A stretch of 64,000 nucleotides of DNA, from the NCBI GenBank assembly GCA_033807775.1, contig CM066319.1, positions 161,138,983-161,202,982 on the forward strand, read 5' to 3'. The position numbers and the translations under genes were made by a program. This stretch comes from Saussurea involucrata (lineage: Eukaryota; Streptophyta; Magnoliopsida; Asterales; Asteraceae). Below the pieces are notes generated by a model. That model did not search any database, was not told where the DNA came from, and saw nothing but the letters and a program-made list of their open reading frames with translations. Shown piece after piece: positions 53,901 through 64,000 of this stretch. The first letter of the stretch is position 1. Every line of letters starts with the position of its first letter.

Positions 53901-55117
53901 GTTTGTAACCTCAGCGTTTAGAGACGCTGAAGTTGGGATGGAATGAATGGGTTGTTCAGGTGTGGCAGAGCGTACCACTGAACGTTCCTTCAGCTCTGCA
54001 GAAAGAGCTGAGGAGTCTTCAGCATGAGATTGTTGGGGTTGCTCCTTGGTTATCTTAGTCCTTTTGGAACTAACTGGGGTGTGAGAATGTTTCCTTTTAA
54101 GAGGAATGGAGGTAGCAGCTGGGGTATCAGCGGTGGGTTTGTCCGCTGAAGGAGCTACAGAAGTAGAAGAAGTAGTAGGGTTAAGAAGAGTCAAGAGTGT
54201 AGAAAGACGTACCTCATTCACCACTGGTTTGAAGTCGAGTATCTTCGGGCCGACCTGAGAGAGTTTCAGGTCACCATCAGTTGGGTAGCTCTCCTTCAAG
54301 CCTTTTTGGAAAATGGCGCTAATGAACCGTGGATAGGGAACCCATGGAGGTCTGTCAGCGACGGTGTCCACTCTTAGAACTAGGTCATCATAGATAATCG
54401 ATGCCCAGTCTATGTTGAGACCTTTCAGTAGTGCATATCCCATTGCTTGCTGAGGTTTAGCGGCTTGGTCAGAGGAGCCGCTCTTTGCAATCATGTAGCT
54501 GATTAGATGAGCGAAGATGAAATTCATCTCGCTGGGCATTTCCGATTTCTTGATAATCGTCAGCTTCTTCTCGGGCTTCATGTCTCTGCCGATTTCCCAT
54601 ACATAGCCCATTGCATCGAAAAATGCAATGATGGCTTCCCTGTCTGAGTTTTTCTTGGGGTCAGGGAGGGGAACGAATGGTTTTTCCTTGGTAGCGATGG
54701 GAAGGCTGAGAGCTTTGCGAATGATGGCAGGGGTGATCTTCATGGTGCCATATTCGATATCGCAGAGGATGCAATCGATTGTTTTGGAGGGGTCTTTGGC
54801 TGAAGGTAGTTGAGAGTGTCTGGCTGAGTACCAGAATTGTGAGAGCAAAAGCTGATGTGCAGGACAGCAGGAGGTGTTATGGTCAGGGCTGTGGAGATGC
54901 AACAATTCTTTAGGAATTTCACAGCATCATCTAGATGTGTGACTTGCTTTCGAGGAGGAAACTCGAGAAGCGCATAGAGATTGTTCACCTTAGTCCAATC
55001 CAGTTTGTCAAGGGCAAACTTGACTTGAGGAGCCTTGAAGATTTCCACTTCCTCAGCAGTTTCATCAGCAGCATTGTTTTCAGCGAGGATGTTCTTGGGA
55101 ATGTCAGAAGATGCCAT
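50981..55117 (-). pseudogene. SIRE env-like region, apparently spliced and broken
   Basis: SIRE elements carry an ORF of unproven function after pol, often called env-like. Here it starts at the ATG at 55117 (MASSDIPKNILAEN). Its first globular part (to about 54200) is followed by Pro/Ser/Thr-rich sequence, a heptad-type coiled coil with TVKADVSSVKTDMSSVKTDV (53230-53100), an acidic stretch (DDDDDEDDDDFF, near 52560) and a Lys-rich C-terminal part ending near 50981. Two introns fit GT-AG rules: 53596-53516 and 52377-52243. Breaks: a frameshift near 54740-54905, a TAG near 53616, a frameshift near 53020, a stop at the second acceptor (about 52241) and a frameshift near 51890. I see no signal peptide or clear membrane anchor, so an envelope role is not supported. 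Confidence 0.75.
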
Positions 55118-56109
55118 TTTCTGTATTATCAGTTCAACCAAAGATTAACAAATAAGAATAATCTTAATGTGGAAATTTTTTTTCCAATAAGATGGTTCAA
55201 ATTTTATCCATTTCATTCAGACACAAATGTCTTAATGAAGATTAGGGTTTTTCTTGATTTGAAGAACCGAAATGTAAAACCCATTTTTTCTTGTTATCCA
55301 GTTTTCTATGAAGAAAGGGATTCTGGAAAAACGAATGTGTGAAGAACAAGTTTAAGATTTTTGCATTTAAACTTGAAGAACAACCATGAAATGGTTGTGT
55401 TCATAAAACCATGAAAGAAAATGATTTCATTTTTAAGAAGTTCTTTTGTTTGATCTTGTTAAAACAAAGAGTAGATCAGAAACAAGTTATTTGCATTCGG
55501 TAAATAATAAGAACATATTAACCTTTGATGTGTGAAGAAGATGAACAGTTCTTGAAAAAAAATCGAGAGCCAAATGCAACAGTGAATTCTTTCTTTGCTT
55601 GGAGGAGAAGTTGTTCGCGTAAAAGAAAAATATAAATAAAGAATTTGTTTATATAGAGATTTTAGAAAGAGAAAATCTTGAGCGGGAAAAGATTTTCATC
55701 ATGACACGGACACGTGTTTGCATTTGATTGGAGGTTTGAACGAGACGTGCAAACGTGTGTCAGAAAGAAGAACGTGCTAGGGCTTATCCGTTGTAATGAC
55801 GTCACAACTGTCCTTTCATATTCTTGGTTGTCTCTGAGGTTTTGAAAAACCCAGGGATACTTTTGAAAACATAAAGCACTGAATAGAAATACCAGTGAAG
55901 GTTTTAAGAATTTTCAAAATATCGCTGTTAAGGAAGAGATATTCAGCGATGCATTCTGTTTTGAAATCTTGCATTTTCATGCGATTGTCAGAGAGAGAAA
56001 ACATACCTTGATATCAGTTTAACCAAGTTTTATTCAGAGAGAAGATGATTGAATAGGTTATACGAGTTGATTTTATCCTATCGCTGATCAATGTGAACCG
56101 TTGAGGATT
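55118..56109 (-). other. Spacer between pol and the env-like region
   Basis: About 1 kb without a supported ORF. In SIRE-type elements the region after pol is often such a spacer and may supply promoter or splice signals for the downstream ORF; nothing specific could be read here. Confidence 0.5.
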
Positions 56110-59100
56110 TTACCCTTCAAAGTTCAGCATTCCAAGCTCGCTGATGAGAAAGTTGAATCTTGTCTCATCAAGAGGTTTGGTAAATAAATCAGCTAACTGA
56201 TAATCAGTTGGGATAAAATGAAGTTCTATATCACCATTCATCACATGATCTCTGATAAAATGATATCTGATTTCTATGTGTTTGGTCTTTGAATGTAGTA
56301 CTGGATTGTTTGCTATAGCGATGACACTTGTGCTGTCGCAATAGATTGAAATTTTGGAGAGCTGAAGATCATAGTCTAGTAGATGATTTCTCATCCACAA
56401 GACTTGAGAACAACAGCTTCCAGCAGCTACATATTCAGCTTCAGCTGTGGAAGTGGATACTGAATTTTGCTTTTTACTTGTCCAACTTACCAGCTTTCCA
56501 CCCAGGAGCTGACATCCTCCTGTGGTGCTTTTCCTATCCAATTTGCAACCTGCAAAATCACTATCTGAATAGGCGGTTAGATCGAATCCTGAATCTTTGG
56601 GATACCAAAGACCTAGGTTCGTTGTACCCTTAAGGTATCGAAAGATCCGCTTTACAGCTTTCATATGAGATAGCATAGGTTCAGCTTGATATCGTGCACA
56701 CAAACATGTTGCATACATAATATCGGGTCGGCTAGCTGTAAGATACAAGAGAGAGCCGATCATCCCACGGTACAGCGTGACATTAACAGGTATTCCCTTT
56801 GAATCCTTGTCAAGTGTCAGCGGTGGTGCCATAGGGGTTTTCATAGCTGAACTCTGAGTTAAATCAAATTTCTTCAGCATATCTTTAACATACTTTCCCT
56901 GATTAATAAAAGTTCCTTTTTCAGTTTGCTTAATCTGAAGACCAAGGAAATATGTTAGTTCACCCATCATGCTCATTTTATACTCATCTTTCATTATATC
57001 AGCGAAACGAGTACAAAGCTCAGGGTTAGTAGAACCAAATATAATGTCATCAACATATATTTGAACTAGAATGATATGACCTTTCACTTTTCTAAAAAAT
57101 AGAGTTTTGTCAAACTTACCTCGCTCAAAATTTTCAATATGGAGATAAGTAGAAAGAGTGTCATACCATGCACGAGGAGCTTGCTTCAAGCCATAAAGTG
57201 CCTTATCCAGTTTATAAACATAACCTGGACGCTTAGAATCTGAGAATCCTGGAGGTTGTTCCACATACACTTCTTCATTCAGCTTTCCATTCAGAAACGC
57301 TGACTTAACATCCATCTGATGTACTTTGAAGTTTTTGTGTACAACATATGCTAAGAATAGACGAATAGATTCAAGTCTTGCTACTGGAGCAAATGTTTCG
57401 CCATAATCTATACCTTCCTCTTGTTTGTATCCCTGAGCAACAAGACGAGCTTTGTTGCGGGTTACAGTACCATGTTCGTCCAACTTGTTTCGATAGACCC
57501 ATTTAGTGCCTATTACTGTTTTATCAGTTGGTCTCCGAACAAGTTTCCAAACTTTGTTTCTTTCGAATTCAGTCAGCTCTTCTTGCATTGCGCTGACCCA
57601 GTTTGGATCTTTGAGGGCATCACCTATTTTCTTTGGTTCAGTTAGAGAAATAAAGTTAACAAATAAACAAATATTACCTGCACTTCGTCGAGTCTGAACA
57701 CCAGCGTTTGGATCACCAAGAATTTGATCAATTGGGTGATTTACGGTCCATCGCTGAGCCGGAGCATAAGTCGCTGACTCATCTTGAACTGGAGGAGCTG
57801 AAGATGAGGCTTCAGCTACTTCTGGAGTTTCAGCTAAGAGAGGAATACTTGCATTTGTCATTTCATTTACTGATTGCTGAGAGATAGATGGAATGTCTGA
57901 GGCATTTGGTTCAGCGGTAGGTATAGTGTTTATAGGAACAGCTGAGACCCATGATGTTTCAGCTTCACTATTCTTCATGTTTGGAATGATAGGACTATCA
58001 TCTTCTACTGGATGAGCATGAGTGGGAATATCTTCTGAATCACCAAGATGAGAAAACATCCATTGATTCAGTTCTTCAGTATCAGCGGACGGTTTAGAGT
58101 TCGCTGAACGGGATTCTTCAAACGTGACGTGAATAGTTTCTTCTACAGTTTGTCTTCTACGATTGAAGACTCTGAAGGCTTTGGAAACTGAGGAGTATCC
58201 AAGAAAGATTCCATCATCAGCCTTAGGATCAAACTTTCCAAGAGCATCTCTGTTGTTCAGTATGAAACACTGACATCCAAAGATGTGAAGAAAGCTGATT
58301 GAAGGCTTTCTCCCATGAAAGAGTTCATAGGCTGTCTTTTTGAATCTTTTAACTATCAGCGACCTGTTTTGCGTAAAACAAGCAGTGTTGACAGCTTCTG
58401 CCCAAAACTGAGTAGGCAGGTGAGAATCGCTGAGCATTGAACGTGCAGCTTCAATAATTGTTCTATTTCTTCTTTCAGCGACTCCATTTTGTTGCGGTGT
58501 TCTCACTGAAGAGAAGTTGTGAGAAATACCCTTACTCTCAAGGAAGGAATCAAGAGAACTGTTTTTGAATTCAGTCCCATGATCACTCCTTATTGAGCGA
58601 ACGGTCAGATTGTTTAGGGTTTCCATCTTCCGAACAAAAGTGATGAGTTCTTCAGGGGTGTCACTCTTAGAACGGAGAAACATTACCCAAGTGAAGCGAG
58701 AGAATTCATCAACTATGACCAGCGTATATTTCTTTCCAGCGATGGATTGTTTGTTAACAGGGCCAAACAAATCCATATGGAGTAGTTGTAGAGGAGATGA
58801 CACTGATGAAACTTGCTTTGATTTAAAGCTTGCTTTGGTCTGCTTCCCTTTTTCACACGCTGAACATAAAGACTTTTTGGCGTATGAATGCTGAGGTAGA
58901 CCAGTGACTAACTCTTTTGAAGAAAGAGTGTTCAGTGTCTTGAAATTTAGATGAGATAGCCTCTTATGCCATAGCCAGTTGACATCAGATGAGGCCTTTG
59001 AGAAGAAACAGGAGTTCTCAGTGGTTGTTGAATCCATGTTTATTACATAAACATTTTCCAAACGATAACCGCTGAGAGCTATCTTCTCCTTTTTGTCAGT

Positions 59101-59382
59101 GACAAAGCAGGATTCCTTAGTAAAGATTACTTTGTTATCCATGTCGCAAAGCTGACTGATGCTTAGAAGATTATGCTTCAGCCCTTCAACATATGCGACT
59201 CTTCTGAAGGAAGTTGTACCATTTGAAAGTACACCATACCCTCGGGTATGTCCTTTTCCATTTCCACCGAAAGTCACAGAGGGACCCTTCTCTTCCTTAT
59301 ATTCAGCGAGCAGGCTTTTTTTTCCAGTCATGTGTCTAGAGCATCCGCTATCGAGATACCAGATACCCTTCTTAACCAGCAA
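56110..59382 (-). CDS. pol: SIRE Copia pol polyprotein, intact
   Basis: This 1090-codon frame is unbroken. It has an aspartic protease motif (WYLDSGCSRHMTG, about 8-20), the pre-integrase zinc site (WHKRLSHLNF ... CSACEKGKQ, about 136-180), integrase (LLHMDLFGP, IRSDHGTEF, TPQQNGVAERRNRT), reverse transcriptase (MDVKSAFLNG, then YVDDIIFG at about 774-781) and RNase H (AYSDSDFAGC, about 930; STSTAEAEY; DSTS). It would make cDNA and insert it. No ATG marks its start: the frame opens just after a TAA at 59395 that ends gag in the same frame, so expression as gag-pol by readthrough or from an ancestral fused ORF is likely. Confidence 0.95.
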   Translation of the reverse strand: MLVKKGIWYLDSGCSRHMTGKKSLLAEYKEEKGPSVTFGGNGKGHTRGYGVLSNGTTSFRRVAYVEGLKHNLLSISQLCDMDNKVIFTKESCFVTDKKEKIALSGYRLENVYVINMDSTTTENSCFFSKASSDVNWLWHKRLSHLNFKTLNTLSSKELVTGLPQHSYAKKSLCSACEKGKQTKASFKSKQVSSVSSPLQLLHMDLFGPVNKQSIAGKKYTLVIVDEFSRFTWVMFLRSKSDTPEELITFVRKMETLNNLTVRSIRSDHGTEFKNSSLDSFLESKGISHNFSSVRTPQQNGVAERRNRTIIEAARSMLSDSHLPTQFWAEAVNTACFTQNRSLIVKRFKKTAYELFHGRKPSISFLHIFGCQCFILNNRDALGKFDPKADDGIFLGYSSVSKAFRVFNRRRQTVEETIHVTFEESRSANSKPSADTEELNQWMFSHLGDSEDIPTHAHPVEDDSPIIPNMKNSEAETSWVSAVPINTIPTAEPNASDIPSISQQSVNEMTNASIPLLAETPEVAEASSSAPPVQDESATYAPAQRWTVNHPIDQILGDPNAGVQTRRSAGNICLFVNFISLTEPKKIGDALKDPNWVSAMQEELTEFERNKVWKLVRRPTDKTVIGTKWVYRNKLDEHGTVTRNKARLVAQGYKQEEGIDYGETFAPVARLESIRLFLAYVVHKNFKVHQMDVKSAFLNGKLNEEVYVEQPPGFSDSKRPGYVYKLDKALYGLKQAPRAWYDTLSTYLHIENFERGKFDKTLFFRKVKGHIILVQIYVDDIIFGSTNPELCTRFADIMKDEYKMSMMGELTYFLGLQIKQTEKGTFINQGKYVKDMLKKFDLTQSSAMKTPMAPPLTLDKDSKGIPVNVTLYRGMIGSLLYLTASRPDIMYATCLCARYQAEPMLSHMKAVKRIFRYLKGTTNLGLWYPKDSGFDLTAYSDSDFAGCKLDRKSTTGGCQLLGGKLVSWTSKKQNSVSTSTAEAEYVAAGSCCSQVLWMRNHLLDYDLQLSKISIYCDSTSVIAIANNPVLHSKTKHIEIRYHFIRDHVMNGDIELHFIPTDYQLADLFTKPLDETRFNFLISELGMLNFEG

Positions 59383-59394
59383 TATAAAGGAAGA

Positions 59395-61820
59395 TTAGTT
59401 TTTCTTGGGTACCCACTTAACCATGTATACACATTTGTCAGTGGAAGTAGTTGGAATGGAAGATTCAGCAGTCTTCGCAGCATTTGAAGATTCAGCTTTG
59501 TCTTTCTTCACTTTGGTTAATTTCTTAACCTCAGTGGTAGGATTCAGTGATTCACCTTGACCTGATTTGCACCAGGGTTGGTCTTCTTTGCCTTGGGGGC
59601 AATCTTCACCTTAGCTATATTTTCACCTTTGGTGGCTGTGGGGCACTTACTAGCAATATGATCGGTAAGTCCACAGTGATAACATTTCCTATAACTAAAA
59701 GTAGTTCTAGGACCATTTGAATGCTGAGCTTTTGATTTCGAATTAGAAGTGCCAGCACCAAGTAAACTATTGGCTTTAGAAATGGGACGAACATTCAGTT
59801 CTTCAGATTTCTTACCAAGGAAATCCACTCTGAGTCTAGGAGTAGATCGCTGAATAGATCCAGAGATCTGCTTCCTTGATCCAGAGGGATGAGTCACTGA
59901 AGCTTTAGAAGCATTCAGCTTTGGTACTAAGGTATCCTTCTGAGGATTCTGGTAAATAACAATTCCTTTACCTTTGTCTTTAGAGACAGAGGTAGGTTTT
60001 GAATAAACCATTTTCTCCTTACCTTTTGAGGAGGTAGGAGTTTCCTCAGGGATTGGTGTATTGGACGAGGAGCACTGAGAAGATGAAGTATCAGCGACTG
60101 AGGATACGAACGTTCCAAATTTAAGCATTGAATGCTCAGTGGTTGGTTTTGGAGTATCATATTTGTAACCCAGACCACATTTATCACTTAGGGGAATCTG
60201 AGACTTTATTATCTCAGTGATCTTTGTTGAAGAATTACACCATCCTTCAACAGTAGCTTTTTCAGCTTTTAATGCAGCGATAGCTTCTGCTCGTTCGATT
60301 TTGACTAGCTGATTTAAATATACTTGATCTTTAAAATCTTCTTCAATTTTAGAAAGCTTTTCTATTTGAAGGTGGCAGTTTTTAAGCTTTTCAGCGAGAT
60401 CAAGGTTTTGGTTTTCAACCACAGTTTTGCCGTTCATGGCTTCGTATAAACTTCTAGTCAAGAGATCGATCTTACGGAGACTATCAGCTTCATCAATATT
60501 TGCAATATTGGTAAAGAAGGAAGGTGATACCTGAATAGCAGAGGTTGAAGTGGAGGGAATGTCTGAACTTTCTTCCTCTTCTTCAATTTTGGCCATAAGA
60601 CATAGATTTGCTTCATCATCTTCAGAGTCAGATGATGATGCTTCTTCATCAGAAGCAGCCCAATCATAGTTAGCCATCATGCCTTTACTCTTCTTCTTAA
60701 AGCTTTTCAGCTTAGCATATTTTTCTTTCAGCTTTGAATATTTTTCATCTTTATTCCTTGGAACAAAGGATTTCTTTGTAAAAGCTGAGGGTCTAGAAAC
60801 TTTCTTAGACCTGCACTCGTTAGCGAAATGTCCTGTCTTTTCGCAGTTAAAACAAGTAGCAGTAGCCTTATCAACAAAAGCTGATGATCTAGGCTTGTCA
60901 GTTATGGAAAGAGGTTTGTTCTTTCTAAACATTTTCTTTTTGGCAAATCTCCTGAACTTTTTAGTTAGGAGAGCCAAAGATTCATCATCATCTGAATAAT
61001 CAGAATCTGCTGACCTTTCAGAGTTACTTTCTAACTCAGTGATAGTGACCGAGGGTCGCTGAGTAGAAGGTTCCTCTGAGATTAAAGCAACATGGGTGCT
61101 TTTGGAATCTTTTACAAGATTCTTCTTAAGATGGCTCGATTGCTCATGATTCAGCAACGTGCCATATAAGGTTGAAAGGGTCATTGATTTTAGATCCTTT
61201 GACAGCTTGAGACACATAGAATAATTGTCCCAGCTTTCAGGTAAACATTCTAGAAACTTTGTCAGTACTTCAAAGTTAGATTATTCCTTACCAACAGTTT
61301 TCAGATCTATTATTAAACAATTAAAACGTTGGTGAACTTCAGAGAGAGATTCATTCTTACCAGAAATGAAGCTTTCGTATTGTCTTACCAGGTTGATCTT
61401 TCTTGAGTCCTGGACTTCAGACGTTCCTTCATACTGAACACATATTGTGTCCCACATGGCTTTTGATGTTTTCAGATTCATGACGGAATGGTAGACTTCG
61501 TCAGGAAGAGCCATGGATAGTATGGATCTGGCTTTTGTATCTATAGCCACTTTCTTCTTATCTTCGTCGGTCCATTGAAAGATTTCCTTAGGGACCAACC
61601 TTTCTGGAATAGCAGGTCTATTCTCAGCGGCTGGAACTGCAGCATCAATTCTTACAGGGATGAATGGACCATTCTCGAGATAGTAAGGCATAGTAGGGTC
61701 TACACCTTCTAAGAAGAGTGTCATCCTATTTTTCCATAAGTTGAAGTTATCTCTGGAAAATCTAGGGGGTTTAGCAAGAGAACCATTGTCTATATAATTT
61801 GTGTTTGTGTTGGTGGCCAT
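59395..61820 (-). pseudogene. gag: SIRE gag, one nonsense codon and one frameshift
   Basis: From the ATG at 61820 (MATNTNTNYIDNGS) the capsid-type domain reads well (NLWKNRMTLFLEGVDP; SKAMWDTICVQYEG). A TAA at 61278-61280 interrupts it, after which the same frame continues to 59544. Two CCHC zinc knuckles are seen (CFNCEKTGHFANEC and CYHCGLTDHIASKC), with a Glu/Lys-rich helical region between. Near 59560 the frame shifts; the shifted frame runs through VKWVPKKN to a TAA at 59395 and is the frame of pol. Gag would form particles and bind RNA. This copy cannot make full-length gag. Confidence 0.92.
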
Positions 61821-61886
61821 TTTCAGATAATAGCAAGGAAGAGAAATATCTTAGATTAGATCTTGTTTATGAGATTAAACAAATCC

Positions 61887-61898
61887 GCTCTGATACCA
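61887..61898 (-). other. Met-tRNA primer-binding site of the SIRE element
   Basis: On the minus strand TGGTATCAGAGC lies two bases after the LTR end. This is the standard initiator Met-tRNA primer site of plant Copia elements. Confidence 0.95.
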
Positions 61899-61900
61899 CT

Positions 61901-62870
61901 TGTTGGTCCCGAAGGCCTATACAAGTTTTTAGAAGGGGGGGGGGGGGGTTGAATATAAACACACAGATTTTACTTTTCTAAATTGTTTATTGATAAATCA
62001 TTAACAATTTACAGCTTGTTGCGGAAACAAGATTAAGGATAAACCTAAATCTAAACAAGTTGGAACACTAAGGTTTCTTGCACTAAGAGAGATAAGGAAA
62101 TTACTAATAATAACCTATCTTGAGATAAGAGATTGAACTTGTCCAGAGTTAGCAAGTTACTTCAAATGAAGTGGGTTCATCTCTTTATATACTGCATGCA
62201 TTTAATGCAAGTCAGTATACACTTTACACGTGTCATCAGCTGGTTGGTTGCATGTCATTGACCTTTGTTGACAACCTTAGTAGCCGCATGGATGAACAGT
62301 GTAGTATCAGAGTGGTTGTACGATTTCAGACAGTCGGAGGTTCTTTTCTGACATTTCGTACGGAGTCGTGCAAGGGTGGTTAAGACAAAAGTACTTTGTA
62401 CGGAGGACTTCATGATCAGCTTTCGTTGATTCAGAGTATTATCATTATCTATTCAGCGAATGATAAAGTTCAGCGATAGCTGAAGTCTTGTACTTGATAC
62501 TTCACGTTGAGTGGACAAATCTGAGTCTTCGCTGATCCGCATCAGTTCATTAGGAGACTTGTCGCTGGTTCTTGAGCTTGATCTTCGACTTCAGCGTAGA
62601 ACCTATGTTGACGTGAAACTTGTCTTCAGGGATCATAAGTAAACAACTAACTTATCAGCGATCACCATAAGTACTGAACAGACTCAGACAATTATGGTGA
62701 ACAGTTTCGCTGAATGTTTAATCTAAAGAGCGAGAGTTCCTATCAGCGGTACTGGAAGATCTTAGTACTTATCAGCGATAGTGAAACTCTGATACATATT
62801 GTTTACTTACAATTTTCACTAAGTATATAAGAGAGGGTCATTATCAAATCACTGAGGGTTTGGATCAACA
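61901..62870 (-). repeat. 5' LTR of the SIRE element (970 bp)
   Basis: It runs from TGTTGGTCCC to GGATCAACA on the plus strand, with a G13-type homopolymer near 61936-61948. Motifs CAGCG and TCAGCGA recur in its U3-like part. The truncated partner is at 50132-50714. Confidence 0.95.
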
Positions 62871-64000
62871 CCATCGTTTTGATAACGGAGTTAAACCCGA
62901 TTACATGACTACGACCTGACCCTAAGTCAGTCATTTCTCATGTTCCAATTCCATGACTACGACCTGACCCTAAGTCAGTCATTTCTCATGGTCCAAGAAA
63001 TCGCAATATACACATGCCCATTTCTTTTCGTATCATATTCTAGAGCCGCACTACGAATCTTCACTGATTATAGATTAATGCTCTTACCCAAGAAATCGCA
63101 ATATACACATGCCCATATCTTGGAAAGGAAATAGAGATTACAATATACACATGCCAATCCCTTCTTTTCCTTAGAAATCGGGAATTCCGAATAAATCTAC
63201 GTCTATTCCACGATTTCCCAAACACTAGGCCTATGGATCCATATCACCTAATTTGTACTCGTACAGGTATTTACTTAATATAGATTCCTCATAGCAACCG
63301 TATGAGCGAATTATATTTATACCTCATAGATTCCTCATAACAACCGTATGAGCAAATCTCCTTTACATAGATTCCTCATATCAAACACTATGAGCAAATC
63401 TCCTTTACATAGATTCCTCATAGCAAACAGTATGAGCAAATCTTATTTATATCACATAAATTCCTCATAGCGACGGTATGAGCGAATTATATCATAGATT
63501 CCTCATAGCAACGGTATGAGCGAATCTCCTTTATAAATCCTTTATATCAATTATGAACTTAAGCAAAATCAACAATTTAGAATATTAGATTTTACTTTAT
63601 AAAATCCTTCTTTCAAAATCCATCCAAACAGTTCATTATAAAAATGCACCTTACCTTAATTGAAAACATTTATAAAAAGGGTAAGGTAAGAATGAACTCA
63701 CCTGATAGCAGAAATATCAGTATTGCTTTACTTCTCAGAGTTGTTTGAACTTCTGTCTCCAACTTCACAATTATCTGAAATACCCAAATACATAATGTAT
63801 TGGTATTAATCTACTGTTTAGGACCCTTAAAATCTAAAAATCCTAAATATCCAAAATTCTCATCTCTTATCGCAACCAACTAGCTGTGATAACCCCTTGT
63901 CGCAATACACAATGCTTGTCGCAACCAACTGTTGCGACACAGTATCTTATCGCAACTAACTATTGCGATATCTAACCTTCTCGCAACCAACTATTGCGAT
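62871..64000. repeat. Cluster of short tandem repeats at the window edge
   Basis: No gene is seen. Three families occur. A 48 bp unit with CGACCTGACCCTAAGTCAGT is present twice (62902-62990). A unit of about 40-50 bp with TAGATTCCTCATAGCAAC and TATGAGCGAAT is present six times (about 63279-63527). A dyad unit TCGCAACCAACTATTGCGAT and variants is present about four times (63868-64000) and runs off the window. AAATCGCAATATACACATGC occurs three times between. Whether this is an LTR or a satellite cannot be told here. Confidence 0.7.

Larger units (their letters stand above)
50132..62870 (-). mobile_element. SIRE-type Copia retrotransposon (12.7 kb)
   Basis: The order on the minus strand is LTR (62870-61901), Met-tRNA PBS, gag, pol (protease, integrase, RT, RNase H), a 1 kb spacer, a long env-like region of over 4 kb, polypurine tract, truncated LTR. 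Gag with two CCHC knuckles, Copia domain order and an extra ORF after pol place it in the SIRE lineage. Pol is intact; gag and the env-like region carry stops and frameshifts. The base at the right edge is CCATC; the left duplication is lost with the LTR truncation. Confidence 0.95.

Noticed and set aside
50981..55117. True retroviral envelope gene
   Set aside because: No signal peptide, furin-type site or membrane anchor is seen; only position in the element supports the name.

Overview
The window is nuclear DNA of a flowering plant, probably a dicot. The evidence is many-intron genes with plant-specific families (RALF peptide, RLK, NAPRT), LTR retrotransposons of the Tat, Athila, Tekay-like and SIRE lineages, and dense PIF/Harbinger, Mutator-like, hAT and Helitron remains. 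A composite such as lettuce or sunflower would fit, but that is inference. It is an accessory region rich in transposable elements (TEs), with only three host genes I can fully support: a RALF peptide gene (14.5-14.9 kb, +), a receptor-like kinase (30.4-33.5 kb, -, 7 exons) and nicotinate phosphoribosyltransferase (42.4-48.0 kb, -, 15 exons).

Layout. 0-2.75 kb: broken gag of a Tat-type Ty3 element (-) with its PBS and LTR, next to a related LTR in inverted orientation. 2.75-8.86 kb: decayed Tekay-like Ty3 element (+) whose 3' LTR is split by a PIF/Harbinger element that itself holds two further Harbinger insertions. 9.06-13.67 kb: a MuDR-like MULE with a broken transposase gene, a second convergent small ORF, and captured scraps of host MATH-domain and heavy-metal-binding (HMA) genes. 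14.5-15.6 kb: RALF gene and a SINE. 15.8-19.75 kb: a long-TIR element holding an ORF2-only Harbinger element and other inserts. 20.56-28.93 kb: an Athila-type LTR split by a 2.3 kb MULE-type hairpin carrying an inverted MATH-gene fragment and by a nest of Harbinger elements. 29-34 kb: MITEs and the kinase gene. 34.7-38.8 kb: a very young gag-only Copia element with identical LTRs. 39-42 kb: hAT MITE, Helitron, Tourist MITE. 42.4-48 kb: NAPRT. 48.5 kb: a clean 383 bp MULE MITE with a 9 bp TSD. 50.1-62.9 kb: a 12.7 kb SIRE-type Copia element with intact pol and a broken, apparently spliced env-like region. 62.9-64 kb: short tandem repeats.

The most interesting system is the PIF/Harbinger family. 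The two proteins such elements need (Myb-like ORF1 and DDE transposase ORF2) lie here on separate elements of nearly equal size (about 1.92-1.94 kb), each with its own TIRs and TTA/TAA target duplication, and each lineage has its own deletion derivatives. This looks like a two-component transposon in which each half moves as a unit. Target duplications let the order of insertion be read base by base.
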